Below are positions 7,696 to 16,910 of a stretch of 64,000 bases of DNA, in pieces. Each line of letters starts with the position of its first letter. Positions within the stretch are counted from its first letter, which is position 1. The position numbers and the translations under genes are program-made. Source of the DNA: Trueperella pecoris. Lineage in GTDB: Bacteria; Actinomycetota; Actinomycetes; Actinomycetales; Actinomycetaceae. Location: positions 1,550,001 to 1,614,000 of the forward strand of contig NZ_CP053291.1 in the NCBI RefSeq assembly GCF_014926385.1. The letters are read 5' to 3'. The notes under the pieces are model-generated. The model was not told the origin of the DNA, ran no database searches, and worked only from the letters and a program-made list of their open reading frames with translations.

Positions 7696-8706
7696 CTAGC
7701 AGAGCTCCGAAACGTCGATCGCACCCAAATCGACAAGTGCGACCTCGGGGTCAAGAATATCTTCCTGCTTGACGCCGTAGAGCTCGTGGCCCTTGTGGAC
7801 CTCAAAGTGCAGGTGCGGACCGGTCGAGTGCCCCTCGGATCCGACCCCCGCAATGAGCTGGCCGGCCCTGACCTTCTCGCCCTTCTTCACGTACACTCCG
7901 TCCGCGTACATGTGAACATACCAAGTGGAATACTTTTCTCCGTTAATCTCGTGGCTCACGACGACGACGTTCGACGAGCGCCCTTCAATCCCTTCGCCCG
8001 CGTAGATGACCTCACCATCAGCCATGGCGTAGATAGGGGTGCCAATCGGGCCGGCGTAGTCCACACCGAGATGGAAGGAGCTCAGCCCCGTAAACGGATC
8101 CGACCGCCAGCCGAAGGGCGAAGTGACGCGGAAGGTGCCCTTCGCCATCGGATGGACGACGAGGTTTTCGTCAGCCGCAAAGGCGGAGACAAGGGAGTTT
8201 GCACTGCTACGGACCCCACACTGGGCAGCCTTGCCAGAAAAGACCCGCTCGAAACTACGGTAGCGGGCAGAATCGGCCGCGCCGCTCATCTTCTTCAACG
8301 AATCCGGGACGGCAGGTTCAGGAGTCACAATGGAAGTCGCCGCCAGCAACGACACCCCTTGGACGGCGGAGGCGCTATTTGGGCCGGCGAAGATAACACC
8401 ACTGGCAGTCGTCGAAGCAACCACGAGGCCAAGGGCGGCAGCACCGGCCGTCGGTACGGTCATGCGCGCACGCACACGATCAATCCACGACGACGAAGCA
8501 CTCTGCCTGCGGGATGCCGACTGCCACGGGGCGGGATCTGGTACGTGCGCCGTTGCCGAGCCGACCGCGGCGAATTCTACGGTTTCACAAGGGAGGCCTT
8601 GAGTTGCTTCGGCGCGCAGCTTCGCTTCGCGATCTAAACGCAACTGCCGGCGGGATGGGCGCGTTGCAGTGGGCTCAGACAATCCCGCATCTCCTTGGTG
8701 TGACAT
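7696..8706 (-). CDS. M23-family cell-wall metallopeptidase
   Basis: This 336-residue protein has a long cytoplasmic N-terminus (about 80 residues, very polar), one membrane segment (about 82-106) and a C-terminal M23 (LytM) domain of about 115 residues. The zinc ligands are visible: H and D in FHLGVDYAG and the HxH of GPHLHFEV. Active M23 enzymes cut peptide crosslinks in peptidoglycan. The complete ligand set suggests it is catalytic. The ATG at 8706 has no Shine-Dalgarno sequence, so the first codons are less certain. Confidence 0.9.
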   Translation of the reverse strand: MSHQGDAGLSEPTATRPSRRQLRLDREAKLRAEATQGLPCETVEFAAVGSATAHVPDPAPWQSASRRQSASSSWIDRVRARMTVPTAGAAALGLVVASTTASGVIFAGPNSASAVQGVSLLAATSIVTPEPAVPDSLKKMSGAADSARYRSFERVFSGKAAQCGVRSSANSLVSAFAADENLVVHPMAKGTFRVTSPFGWRSDPFTGLSSFHLGVDYAGPIGTPIYAMADGEVIYAGEGIEGRSSNVVVVSHEINGEKYSTWYVHMYADGVYVKKGEKVRAGQLIAGVGSEGHSTGPHLHFEVHKGHELYGVKQEDILDPEVALVDLGAIDVSELC

Positions 8707-8855
8707 GAAAAATCAATATGTCGGACAACCCGCCGACTCACTCAAGAATAACGGTTTGATAACGAAACTGCTACCTCTTTCCACACCCCGGGCACGCAGA
8801 TCGCTATGACGTCAGCCACTGCCTACATTCGCCCTCAGACGGTCGCAGAATTCGG

Positions 8856-9884
8856 CTATTTCTGCATCGCGTCGCGCACCTCGCCGATGAGCTCCTCAAG
8901 GATGTCCTCGAGAAAGAGGACACCCTCCACCCTTCCATCGACGGACACGGCCGCTAGATGCGTGCCGTCCTTCTGCATCGAACGCAGGGCGGTTTCCACC
9001 TCGTCGTAAGAGTCCACCAAAGACAACTGACGAATCTTCCAGGGGGCGAGTGGCTCGTGGCGCCGCTCGGGGGCCACGTCGATGACGTCCTTAATATGGA
9101 TGTATCCCACAAGCTCATCTTTAACCCGGACGGGGTAGCGCGAAAAACCCTGTTGGGCGATCTCGGCCTCCAACTCGTCCGGGGTGATCAGCGGGCTAAC
9201 CGTCACCAGCTCCTCGGTACGAACCATGAGGTCACCGGCACTATACTCGGAAAACTCCAGTGCAGAGGAAATCAGGCCCACGTCGGCGTCGAGGACGCCT
9301 GCCTGCTTGGAGGCCTCCACGATTGATGCGACCTCGTCCACGGTGAACGCGGCCCCCACCTCGTCCTTGGGTTCCATACCAAACACGCGGATGATGTGGT
9401 TGGCGAACCAGTTGAGCGAGAAGACCACGGGATGAAAAATCTTCGAGACCACCACAAGCGGGGGCACGAGGATGTAGGCCGCCCGCTCCGGCGTCGTCAC
9501 AGCGATGTTCTTCGGAACCATCTCGCCAAGTACCACGTGCAGATAGACCACGCCGCCCAGCGCTATCACGATCGCAATCGGGTGGAGCAGCGAACTCGGC
9601 ACGCCAACAGCGTTGAGCGGGCCCTCGATCCAGTGGGCGATGGCCGGCTCAGAGATGGCACCGAGTGCCACCGAGGCGAGCGTAATGCCCAGCTGACACG
9701 TGGCCAGCATGAGAGTCACGTTTTCCAGCGCGTAGATCACCGTCTGCGCCGACTTCTTTCCTGCGTCGGCGAGCGGCTCGACTCGCGAGCGCCGCGCGCC
9801 CATGACCGCGAACTCAGCCCCGACGAAGAAGGCGTTGGCCGCCAGCAGCAGGGCCGTCACGAGTAGTGCACTACCGATACTCAT
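8856..9884 (-). CDS. CNNM/CorC-family membrane protein with CBS pair
   Basis: This 342-residue protein has an N-terminal DUF21/CNNM membrane domain (about 1-190, several hydrophobic segments) and a pair of CBS domains (about 205-320). Unlike its upstream partner it lacks the C-terminal CorC_HlyC domain. Proteins of this family, often labelled hemolysins, are thought to move or sense magnesium or other cations. Its ATG overlaps the stop of the larger paralogue by four bases, so the two are cotranscribed and may form a heteromer. Confidence 0.88.
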   Translation of the reverse strand: MSIGSALLVTALLLAANAFFVGAEFAVMGARRSRVEPLADAGKKSAQTVIYALENVTLMLATCQLGITLASVALGAISEPAIAHWIEGPLNAVGVPSSLLHPIAIVIALGGVVYLHVVLGEMVPKNIAVTTPERAAYILVPPLVVVSKIFHPVVFSLNWFANHIIRVFGMEPKDEVGAAFTVDEVASIVEASKQAGVLDADVGLISSALEFSEYSAGDLMVRTEELVTVSPLITPDELEAEIAQQGFSRYPVRVKDELVGYIHIKDVIDVAPERRHEPLAPWKIRQLSLVDSYDEVETALRSMQKDGTHLAAVSVDGRVEGVLFLEDILEELIGEVRDAMQK

Positions 9885-11191
9885 TCGTCTTCCACCCCAG
9901 AAATACGCACCTGCTCAACGCGCCGGCCGTCCATGGTCGCGACGACGGCGCGCACGCCCGCCTCGCACACCTCGTCGCCCACGTCTGGAATACGTCCGAG
10001 GCGGGCCATGATCCAGCCTCCAACGGTCTCCCACGGGCCCTCGTCCGGCACGTCAAGCCCGAGTTCGCGCCTGACCTCGTCAGGGCGCATGAGGCCCGGT
10101 ATCATCCACTCCCCTCCCGAGACAATTCGCGTACGCACACGACGCCGATCGTGCTCGTCAGCCACGTCCCCCACGATCTCTTCGACGGCGTCTTCAAGGG
10201 TGACGATCCCCGACGTCCCACCATATTCGTCGACGACGACCGCCATCTGAAGCCCCTCGGCACGCAGCTGCACGAGCAGCGGGGCGAGCTCGATAGTTTC
10301 CGGAACCCGGGTCGGTTCCACAAGCAGTGAGGAAGACGTCACGCGGACCTGGCTACGCGCCTGGAAAGGGATCGCCACTGCGCGGCGCAAGTGCACAAAG
10401 CCACGAATATCGTCAAGGTCGTCGCCAACGACGGGGAAACGAGAGTGACCGGTCTCCCGGGCAAGGGTGATGACGTCGGCGGCGGTGTCCTCCTCGTGAA
10501 GGGTTTTAACTCGGCCGCGATCAGTCATGACGTCCACGGCGGTCAGTGCGCCCATGTCGATCGAGCGGGTCAACAGCCGGGCCGTGGACACGTCCAACGT
10601 ACCCTCCTCCGCCGAGTGACGAACCAGGGCCGACAGCTCGGTGGCAGAACGCGCCCCGGACAGCTCCTCGGCCGGCTCGATCCCCATCTTTCGCAGTAGC
10701 CAGTTGGCCGTGCCGTTCAACGCCACAATGATTGGCTTGAACAACGTGGTAAAGGCCCGCAGCGGCCAGGACACGAATGCCGCCGTATTCAGCGGCTCGG
10801 CCAACGCCATGTTCTTCGGAATCAATTCGCCGAACAGCATCGAAGAAAGATTGATCAGAACAAACGCGATCGTGGCAGCCGTACCCACCGCGGCGGCCTT
10901 CGCCATTCCTTGATCTTCCAACACTGCCGAAAAGAGGTGTTGGAGGGGCGGGGTGGCCACATATCCCAAGAGAATTGTGGTCAGTGTGATTCCAACCTGG
11001 CTGGACGATAGCTGGAGCGAAAGGTGGTGGAGAGCCTTGCGCACGCGCTGAGCCTTACTGTCGCCCGACTTCGCACGGTCGTCAATCGTTGCCGGATCAA
11101 GGGCGACGAGTGAAAATTCGGCCGCAACGAAAAGTGCGTTTCCAGCGATAAGAAGGAGAGCGATTCCAAGCAGGACTAAATCAGTGGCCAA
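9881..11191 (-). CDS. CNNM/CorC-family membrane protein, full length
   Basis: This 436-residue paralogue has a DUF21/CNNM domain with hydrophobic segments (about 1-180), two CBS domains (about 205-325, with VVVDEYGGTSGIVTLEDAVE) and a C-terminal CorC_HlyC domain (about 345-430, with WMIPGLMRPDEV and GGWIMARLG). The start is a TTG at 11191, with a purine-rich GGGGTGAG upstream. Predicted role: transport or sensing of divalent cations in the plasma membrane. Having a long and a short CNNM gene in tandem is common in actinobacteria. Confidence 0.9.
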   Translation of the reverse strand: MATDLVLLGIALLLIAGNALFVAAEFSLVALDPATIDDRAKSGDSKAQRVRKALHHLSLQLSSSQVGITLTTILLGYVATPPLQHLFSAVLEDQGMAKAAAVGTAATIAFVLINLSSMLFGELIPKNMALAEPLNTAAFVSWPLRAFTTLFKPIIVALNGTANWLLRKMGIEPAEELSGARSATELSALVRHSAEEGTLDVSTARLLTRSIDMGALTAVDVMTDRGRVKTLHEEDTAADVITLARETGHSRFPVVGDDLDDIRGFVHLRRAVAIPFQARSQVRVTSSSLLVEPTRVPETIELAPLLVQLRAEGLQMAVVVDEYGGTSGIVTLEDAVEEIVGDVADEHDRRRVRTRIVSGGEWMIPGLMRPDEVRRELGLDVPDEGPWETVGGWIMARLGRIPDVGDEVCEAGVRAVVATMDGRRVEQVRISGVEDE

Positions 11192-11432
11192 AACTCACCC
11201 CGCGTTCATTCATAGGAAACATCGTAACGCACCCTCCACGCGTGGCGAGAGCAGACGGCGTCGACGAAAAACAAATCTTGAACGATCTCAGGAGTTTTCT
11301 TGACACTAAGAGAATTCTGCGAGCAAAAACAACCCAATTTGATGTCTATTTCGGGACTTTGCTCCCCCTAACGAGGCAAAGGTCACTAGGCTTGACTCTA
11401 TAACTCGTCCAACGAACAAGTGAGGCAAGACA

Positions 11433-14400
11433 GTGTCGTCAACCAACTCCGATGATTTCGGCGCCAACCAGGGATTTATCGAAGAACTCTACGCGGCATA
11501 CCTAGACAACAAGGAGGGCGTCGGCCCCCAATGGGCCCAGATGTTCCGCGCCTGGGAAGCCGAGGGCCGCAAGCCCGCCACCATCGAGCAATCCGCCGAG
11601 AAGCCAGCGAAGGAAGTCACCCCCGCACAGCGAGCCGTCCACTCCCAATCGGACCGCGCCTCGACGCCGTCGACGAACGTCACCCGTTCCGACCTGCCCC
11701 CTCAGCCTCGCGCCGCCGCCTCACCCGCGATCACTCCCTACGCCAAGTCCTACTCGCTACGCCCGGCCACGGCCGAAGAGGACATGAATCCCAAGGCGAA
11801 GGACGTCACGCCCCTCAAGGGCGGCGACCGCGGGCTGGCTAAGAACATGGACGCCTCCCTCTCCATTCCCACCGCCACCTCGCTACGCGCCCTGCCCGCG
11901 CGCGTCATGTTCGACAACCGCGCGGTCATCAACCGCTACCTGGCGGCCACTCGCGGCGGAAAGATTTCTTTCACCCACCTCATCGCCTACGCCATGGTCG
12001 AGTCGCTGGCCGAGATGCCGGAGATGAACGTCGCCTACGCACTTGAGGACGGCAAGCCCGCCCTCGTTGAGCCCAAGCACGTCAACCTCGGCATCGCGAT
12101 CGACGTCGCCAAACCGGACGGGACCAGAACCCTCGTCGTGCCCTCCATCAAGGCCGCCGAGACGATGACCTTCTCCGAGTTCATCGCCGCCTACGAAGAC
12201 CTCGTCGATCGTGGCCGCCAGAACAAACTGACCATCGAGGACTACCAAGGCACCACCGCCACACTCACCAACCCCGGCGGCATCGGCACCACCGAATCCG
12301 TGCCCCGCCTCATGATGGGCCAGGGCCTCATCGTGGGCGTGGGATCCATGACCTACCCGCCCGAGTTCCAAGGCACCTCGGAAGAGACGATCGCACGCCT
12401 GGGCATCTCCAAGGTCGTCCACATCGGCTCTACCTACGACCACCGCGTCATCCAAGGCGCGACCTCCGGCCGTTTCCTGCGCCTCATGGAAACCAAGCTC
12501 CTCGGCCTCGACGACTTCTACGACCGTGTCTACGTCTCACTGCGCGTCCCCTACACCCCCATCGTGTGGGAAAAGGACGTTGTGTACGACGCCGAACGGG
12601 AGCTCGGCAAGCCCGCGCGCATCGCTGAACTCATCCACGCCTACCGCTCTCGCGGACACCTCATCGCGGACACCGACCCGCTTTCCTTCCATCTGCGCCG
12701 CCACCCGGACCTCGAGATCGGCTCCTACGGACTGAGCCTGTGGGACCTCGACCGCTCCTTCCCCACCGGCGGTTTCGCGGGAACAAGCAACCTGACGCTA
12801 CGCGACATCCTCGCCAAGCTACGCCAGGCATACTGCCGAACCGTCGGCATCGAGTACATGCACATCCAGGATCCGGTCCAGCGCACGTGGTTCCAAGAGC
12901 GCCTCGAGCGCCAGGTCGAGGCCACCACTGCCGATCAGCGCCTGCGCATCCTCAAGAAGCTTAACGAGGCCGAGGCTTTTGAAGTCTTCCTCCAGACGAA
13001 GTACGTCGGGCAGAAGCGCTTCTCCCTCGAAGGCGGCGAATCGCTCATCCCCGCGCTCGATTCCATCCTTAACGGCGCCGCCGACGACGGCCTGCACGAG
13101 GTCGCCATCGGCATGGCCCATCGTGGCCGACTCAACGTGCTGACCAACATCGCCGGCAAGTCCTTTGGGCAGGTCTTCAGCGAGTTTGACGGCGTCATCG
13201 ATCCGAAGAAGCCAGGCTCGGGTGACGTGAAGTACCACCTCGGCACCGAGGGAACCTACACATCCGCCAGCGGCGACCAGGTGGGCGTCTACCTCGCGGC
13301 GAACCCCTCCCACCTGGAGGCCGCCGACGGGGTCCTTGAAGGAGTCGTGCGCGCGATGCAGGACCAGCTCGACCTCGACGAGGACGGCGCAGCAATCATG
13401 CCGATCCTCATCCACGGCGATGCGGCCTTCTCCGGCCAGGGCGTCGTCACCGAGGTACTCAACCTGTCGCAGCTGCCGGCCTACCGCACGGGCGGAACGC
13501 TCCACATCATCGTCAACAACCAGATCGGCTTCACTACGGCCCCGTCCAACTCGCGATCCTCGCGCTACACGACCGACATCACCAAGGGCCTGCAGCTTCC
13601 GATCTTCCATGTCAACGGCGACGACCCCGAGGCCGTATGCCGCATGGCCCGCATGGCCTACGAGTACCGCATGGAGTTCAAGAAGGACGTCATCCTCGAC
13701 ATCATCTGCTACCGCAAGCGCGGGCACAACGAGGGCGACGACCCGTCGATGACCCAGCCGATCATGTACTCCCTCGTGGACGAAAAGCGCACCACACGCC
13801 AGCTCTACCAGGAGGCATTGCTCGGCCGCGGCGACATCTCCGACGAGGAAGCAGCGAAGGTGGAGCAGGACTTCCACACCACCCTCGAAAACGCCTTCGC
13901 CGAGGCTCGGGATGCCGAGAACAAGCCCGAACACGACGAGGCCGACGCCGCCGACTCCCTGGGCAAGCCGGAATCCCAGCGCGAAGACGCCGGCGTCATG
14001 GTCGGTTGGACGACGGCGGTCGCCCCCGAAGTCCTCCAGCGCATTGGACGCGCCCACATCACCCCGCCAGAGGGTTTCACACCGCACGATAAAGTCATGA
14101 AACTCTTCGAGAAGCGCAACACTATGACCCACGAGGGCCACATCGACTGGGGCTTCGGCGAACTCCTTGCCTTCGGTTCCCTCCTCATCGAGGGCGTGCC
14201 CGTGCGCATGTCCGGTCAGGATTCGAGGCGCGGTACCTTCACCCAGCGCCAAGCCGTGGCTCACGATCACACCACCGGCGAAGAGTGGACCCCGCTCATG
14301 GGCCTGACCGAGGACCAGGCGCGCTTCAAGATCTACGACTCCGCCTTGTCCGAGTACTCGATCATGGCCTTCGAATACGGCTACTCCGTTCAGCGCCCGG

Positions 14401-15155
14401 ACGCCCTCGTGCTGTGGGAGGCCCAGTTCGGCGACTTCGCCAACGGCGCCCAGACCGTCGTCGACGAATTTATCTCCTCCGCCGAGCAGAAGTGGCAGCA
14501 GTCCTCCTCGATCGTGCTGCTCCTGCCGCACGGTTACGAGGGCCAGGGTCCGGACCACTCGTCGGCCCGCATCGAACGCTACCTACAGCTGTGCGCCGAG
14601 GAAAACATGATCGTGGTTCAGCCCTCGACCCCAGCCAACTACTTCCACATGTTGCGCGCTCAGGCCTACCGCCGGCCGCGTAAGCCCCTGATCGTCTTCA
14701 CACCCAAGCAGCTGCTACGCCGCAAGGGAGCCGACTCCATGCTGGAGGACTTCACCTCCGGCACCGTCCAGAAGGTCATCGGGGAAACCCAGCAGCTCGG
14801 CGACGTGGATCGCGTCCTTCTGTGCACCGGCCGCATCTACTACGACCTGATTGAGCAACGGGCCAAGAACGACGACGACCGGACGGCCATCATCCGCATC
14901 GAGCAGCTGTACCCGAACCCCGTCGACGAGGTTCGGGCTGAACTCGACAAGTACCCAGACGCCGAGGTCTTCTGGGTGCAGGACGAGCCCGCCAACCAGG
15001 GCGCGTGGGCCCACTTTGCCCTCGACATGTTCGTGGAGCTCGACCGCGGCATTAAGCGCATCTCTCGCCCCGCCGCGGCGTCGACCGCCGCCGGCATGGC
15101 CAGCCAGCACCGCGCCGAGGCCGCCACGCTCATGGAGGAGGCTTTCCGGCGCTAG
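11433..15155 (+). CDS. kgd: Multifunctional 2-oxoglutarate decarboxylase/dehydrogenase
   Basis: This 1240-residue protein is the actinobacterial fusion of an E2-type succinyltransferase core with the E1o 2-oxoglutarate dehydrogenase component. It links 2-oxoglutarate to succinyl-CoA or succinic semialdehyde in the TCA cycle. The order is: an E1 N-terminal segment (about 1-40), a Pro/Ala-rich linker, a CoA-dependent acyltransferase domain (about 110-350, with the catalytic YDHRVIQGA near 335) and the thiamine diphosphate enzyme (about 400-1240, with HRGRLNVL, GDAAFSGQG near 660, and GHNEGDDPSMTQP). The start is GTG at 11433 with a weak GTGAGG; a -10-like TATAAC lies at 11399-11404. It stands alone between the CNNM pair and a repeat-rich intergenic region. 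Confidence 0.96.
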   Translation: MSSTNSDDFGANQGFIEELYAAYLDNKEGVGPQWAQMFRAWEAEGRKPATIEQSAEKPAKEVTPAQRAVHSQSDRASTPSTNVTRSDLPPQPRAAASPAITPYAKSYSLRPATAEEDMNPKAKDVTPLKGGDRGLAKNMDASLSIPTATSLRALPARVMFDNRAVINRYLAATRGGKISFTHLIAYAMVESLAEMPEMNVAYALEDGKPALVEPKHVNLGIAIDVAKPDGTRTLVVPSIKAAETMTFSEFIAAYEDLVDRGRQNKLTIEDYQGTTATLTNPGGIGTTESVPRLMMGQGLIVGVGSMTYPPEFQGTSEETIARLGISKVVHIGSTYDHRVIQGATSGRFLRLMETKLLGLDDFYDRVYVSLRVPYTPIVWEKDVVYDAERELGKPARIAELIHAYRSRGHLIADTDPLSFHLRRHPDLEIGSYGLSLWDLDRSFPTGGFAGTSNLTLRDILAKLRQAYCRTVGIEYMHIQDPVQRTWFQERLERQVEATTADQRLRILKKLNEAEAFEVFLQTKYVGQKRFSLEGGESLIPALDSILNGAADDGLHEVAIGMAHRGRLNVLTNIAGKSFGQVFSEFDGVIDPKKPGSGDVKYHLGTEGTYTSASGDQVGVYLAANPSHLEAADGVLEGVVRAMQDQLDLDEDGAAIMPILIHGDAAFSGQGVVTEVLNLSQLPAYRTGGTLHIIVNNQIGFTTAPSNSRSSRYTTDITKGLQLPIFHVNGDDPEAVCRMARMAYEYRMEFKKDVILDIICYRKRGHNEGDDPSMTQPIMYSLVDEKRTTRQLYQEALLGRGDISDEEAAKVEQDFHTTLENAFAEARDAENKPEHDEADAADSLGKPESQREDAGVMVGWTTAVAPEVLQRIGRAHITPPEGFTPHDKVMKLFEKRNTMTHEGHIDWGFGELLAFGSLLIEGVPVRMSGQDSRRGTFTQRQAVAHDHTTGEEWTPLMGLTEDQARFKIYDSALSEYSIMAFEYGYSVQRPDALVLWEAQFGDFANGAQTVVDEFISSAEQKWQQSSSIVLLLPHGYEGQGPDHSSARIERYLQLCAEENMIVVQPSTPANYFHMLRAQAYRRPRKPLIVFTPKQLLRRKGADSMLEDFTSGTVQKVIGETQQLGDVDRVLLCTGRIYYDLIEQRAKNDDDRTAIIRIEQLYPNPVDEVRAELDKYPDAEVFWVQDEPANQGAWAHFALDMFVELDRGIKRISRPAAASTAAGMASQHRAEAATLMEEAFRR

Positions 15156-15157
15156 CG

Positions 15158-15260
15158 CGTAGCGGGCTTGGCTGGCCGGTTCGGCCGAACTGGCGGCGTG
15201 GCCGAACTGCCGGCATGGCCGGACTGCCGGTGCGGTTGGCCAGCCGGGACCGCCGCTACG
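15158..15260. repeat. Three 17-bp tandem repeats within an inverted repeat
   Basis: Three imperfect 17-bp units stand head to tail at 15182-15198, 15199-15215 and 15216-15232 (core GGCCGAACTGCCGG). They are enclosed by two nested inverted repeats: CGTAGCGG at 15158-15165 with CCGCTACG at 15253-15260, and GGCTGGCC at 15170-15177 with GGCCAGCC at 15238-15245. The structure starts three bases after the kgd stop and could act as a transcript end or RNA stabiliser. Confidence 0.7.
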
Positions 15261-15361
15261 GCGCGACTTCGGATCGATGCTCTCTGAAGCCCTGAGCCCA
15301 GTGCTCGCGATTCGGGCGCCCGTGCCCTCGGGCGGGGGCGCCTTGCCGTAAGGTAGGACAT

Positions 15362-15955
15362 GTGAACATCCGAGTATTTTTCGTAGGCGATGAACTGGTA
15401 GCAGGGTACGGCGACGCCCGAGGAATGGGCTGGGTCGGGCGCACGATGGCGCGCTCGCCACACGACCCGCCCATCATGGCAATTCCCCTAGCGAACCCCG
15501 GCGAGACAACCGACAAGCTCGTTGACCGCTGGGAAGCCGAAGTCCTCCCCCGCATGGATCGGGATGCCGACAATCGCCTCGTCATTGGCCTCGGATCGCA
15601 TGACCTTGGAAGCACCTCGACCGCACGTTCACGCCTCTACCTCGCTAACATGCTCGACAACGCCCTCCGGCAGGGACTGAGCCCGTTCGTCGTCGGGCCG
15701 CCGCCTCGACTGGACGTTTCTGCGCGGGAGCAGGCCGAACTCACGCGCGCATTCGCCGAGGTGTGTGAGCGGCGTAAGATCCCCTACGTCGACACCTATA
15801 CGCCTCTGAAAAACCACGAACAGTGGCTGACCGACATGGCGACCTCCGCCGACTCGTACTGCCCGCGGCAGGCCGGCTACGGCCTCATGACGTGGCTCGT
15901 TTTCCACAAGGGATGGCATCGGTGGCTCGGGGTCGAGCCACCCGTCGCCGACTAA
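15362..15955 (+). CDS. SGNH-fold protein with altered active site
   Basis: This 197-residue protein follows the SGNH/GDSL hydrolase pattern: an initial strand followed by the first block (FFVGDELVAGYG), a GLGSHDLG block where the oxyanion-hole Asn is usual, and a terminal block DSYCPRQAGYG where DxxHP is expected. All three key positions differ: the nucleophile Ser is Glu, the block III Asn is His and the catalytic His is Cys. It therefore may not be a hydrolase, or it may use a different chemistry. There is no signal peptide, so it is cytosolic. The start is GTG at 15362 with a short-spaced GTAGGA. Confidence 0.82.
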   Translation: MNIRVFFVGDELVAGYGDARGMGWVGRTMARSPHDPPIMAIPLANPGETTDKLVDRWEAEVLPRMDRDADNRLVIGLGSHDLGSTSTARSRLYLANMLDNALRQGLSPFVVGPPPRLDVSAREQAELTRAFAEVCERRKIPYVDTYTPLKNHEQWLTDMATSADSYCPRQAGYGLMTWLVFHKGWHRWLGVEPPVAD

Positions 15956-16069
15956 GTCAGGCGTCGTTGATCAGGCCGCCGCGGGGCCGGTTCGCCGTCG
16001 TCGTTGATCCGCTTCGCCACCGGGAGGAACAAGCCGGATCCGACGCGAGCGTTTTCAACAAGCAACACA

Positions 16070-16097
16070 AAAGAGGGAGCCCACCAGCTCCCTCTTT
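16070..16097. terminator. Bidirectional hairpin terminator
   Basis: An 11-bp perfect stem (AAAGAGGGAGC at 16070-16080 with GCTCCCTCTTT at 16087-16097) with a six-base loop has A/T runs on both sides. It sits between the convergent SGNH and NlpC/P60 genes and can serve both. Confidence 0.85.
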
Positions 16098-16135
16098 ATT
16101 GGTCCTAGACCGATAACAATCGGTTCACGCGCACC

Positions 16136-16837
16136 TTAGCCGATGCGGACGTAGACCGGGTTTCCGTAGACCGGGCCTTCCATGACGCCGGAGGACGGGT
16201 TACGAGCCGCGATGTGCTGGCCGTTTCCGGTGTAGATGCCGACGTGGCCGGGCCACCACACAAGGTCGCCAGGCTGCGCCTCAGCGGCGGAGACGCGCTG
16301 ACCAGCAGAAAGCTGGGCGGCGGAGGAACGCGGGAGGGAGATGCCCGCCTGTGCGTATACGAATGAGGTGAAACCAGAGCAGTCGAAGCCCGCCGGGGAG
16401 CTTCCGCCATAAACGTAGGGCGAGCCCGCGTAAGCACGTGCGATCCCGACGATGCCAGAGGCGGCTTGCACAGCAACCGGGCGAGCGCTTGCCACACCCG
16501 CTACACCAGTGCCTGCCGTCACTGCCGGACCGCCATTCGCGTCGGCTCGTCCATCCTCGGTCACCGCAACAACGGGAGCCCCTTGCGCGTCAACGGTCAC
16601 GGCCTCAAATTCCCACTCGCCTTCGGCGGGAGTGTTGAGCGATGCCTTCACGACCTTGGGTGCGAGAACCGCGTTCGTCGCCGCCTCAAGGTTCTTGGGA
16701 GCTTCGCCAGCATCTGCGAAAGCAACGGGAGCAACCATACCCACCATCGTCGATGCGGCGAACGCCGAGGCGGTCGCGAGGCGTACGGTGGAATTACTGC
16801 GTTGCTGGATCACGCGGCGGTCTGCGATGCGGGACAT
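16136..16837 (-). CDS. Secreted NlpC/P60 peptidoglycan hydrolase
   Basis: This 233-residue protein has an N-terminal signal sequence (about 1-41, ending near APVAFADA), a linker of about 80 residues and a C-terminal NlpC/P60 domain (about 125-233). The catalytic Cys is in FDCSGF, the catalytic His in PGHVGIYTG and the third polar residue in the QHIAARNP block. Such enzymes cut D-Glu-to-diamino-acid bonds in wall peptides and act in cell separation or remodelling. I choose ATG 16837 because it has AAGGAG at good spacing; a longer frame to 16900 adds residues with no role. A perfect TTGTCAGACAA palindrome lies in the leader, beside the ribosome binding site. No c-di-AMP riboswitch is visible. 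Confidence 0.9.
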   Translation of the reverse strand: MSRIADRRVIQQRSNSTVRLATASAFAASTMVGMVAPVAFADAGEAPKNLEAATNAVLAPKVVKASLNTPAEGEWEFEAVTVDAQGAPVVAVTEDGRADANGGPAVTAGTGVAGVASARPVAVQAASGIVGIARAYAGSPYVYGGSSPAGFDCSGFTSFVYAQAGISLPRSSAAQLSAGQRVSAAEAQPGDLVWWPGHVGIYTGNGQHIAARNPSSGVMEGPVYGNPVYVRIG

Positions 16838-16845
16838 AACGCTCC

Positions 16846-16856
16846 TTGTCAGACAA
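16846..16856. promoter_or_regulatory. TTGTCAGACAA palindrome in the NlpC leader
   Basis: This 11-bp perfect palindrome has the TTGT-N3-ACAA form bound by FadR/FCD-type GntR regulators and is identical to the site in the nan control region (28518-28528). It abuts the ribosome binding site of the NlpC/P60 gene. Regulation by the same protein is inference. Confidence 0.4.
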
Positions 16857-16881
16857 CTGATTGATAACAAAATCGTAACAA

Positions 16882-16910
16882 AGCATAACGAGCAAATCAC
16901 AACGCCTCAA
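16882..16910 (-). promoter_or_regulatory. Likely promoter of the NlpC/P60 gene
   Basis: Read on the minus strand: TTGAGG (16910-16905), a 17-base spacer and TATGCT (16887-16882). The transcript start would be about 40 bases before the ATG at 16837. The AT-rich context supports it; the -35 match is only partial. Confidence 0.45.

Noticed and set aside
7273-8637. 454-codon plus-strand frame
   Set aside because: Antisense to the glycerophosphodiesterase and M23 genes, which both have full catalytic motifs.
12819-14558. 579-codon open frame on the minus strand
   Set aside because: It lies fully antisense to kgd, whose protein is unmistakable. High-GC codon bias opens such shadow frames.
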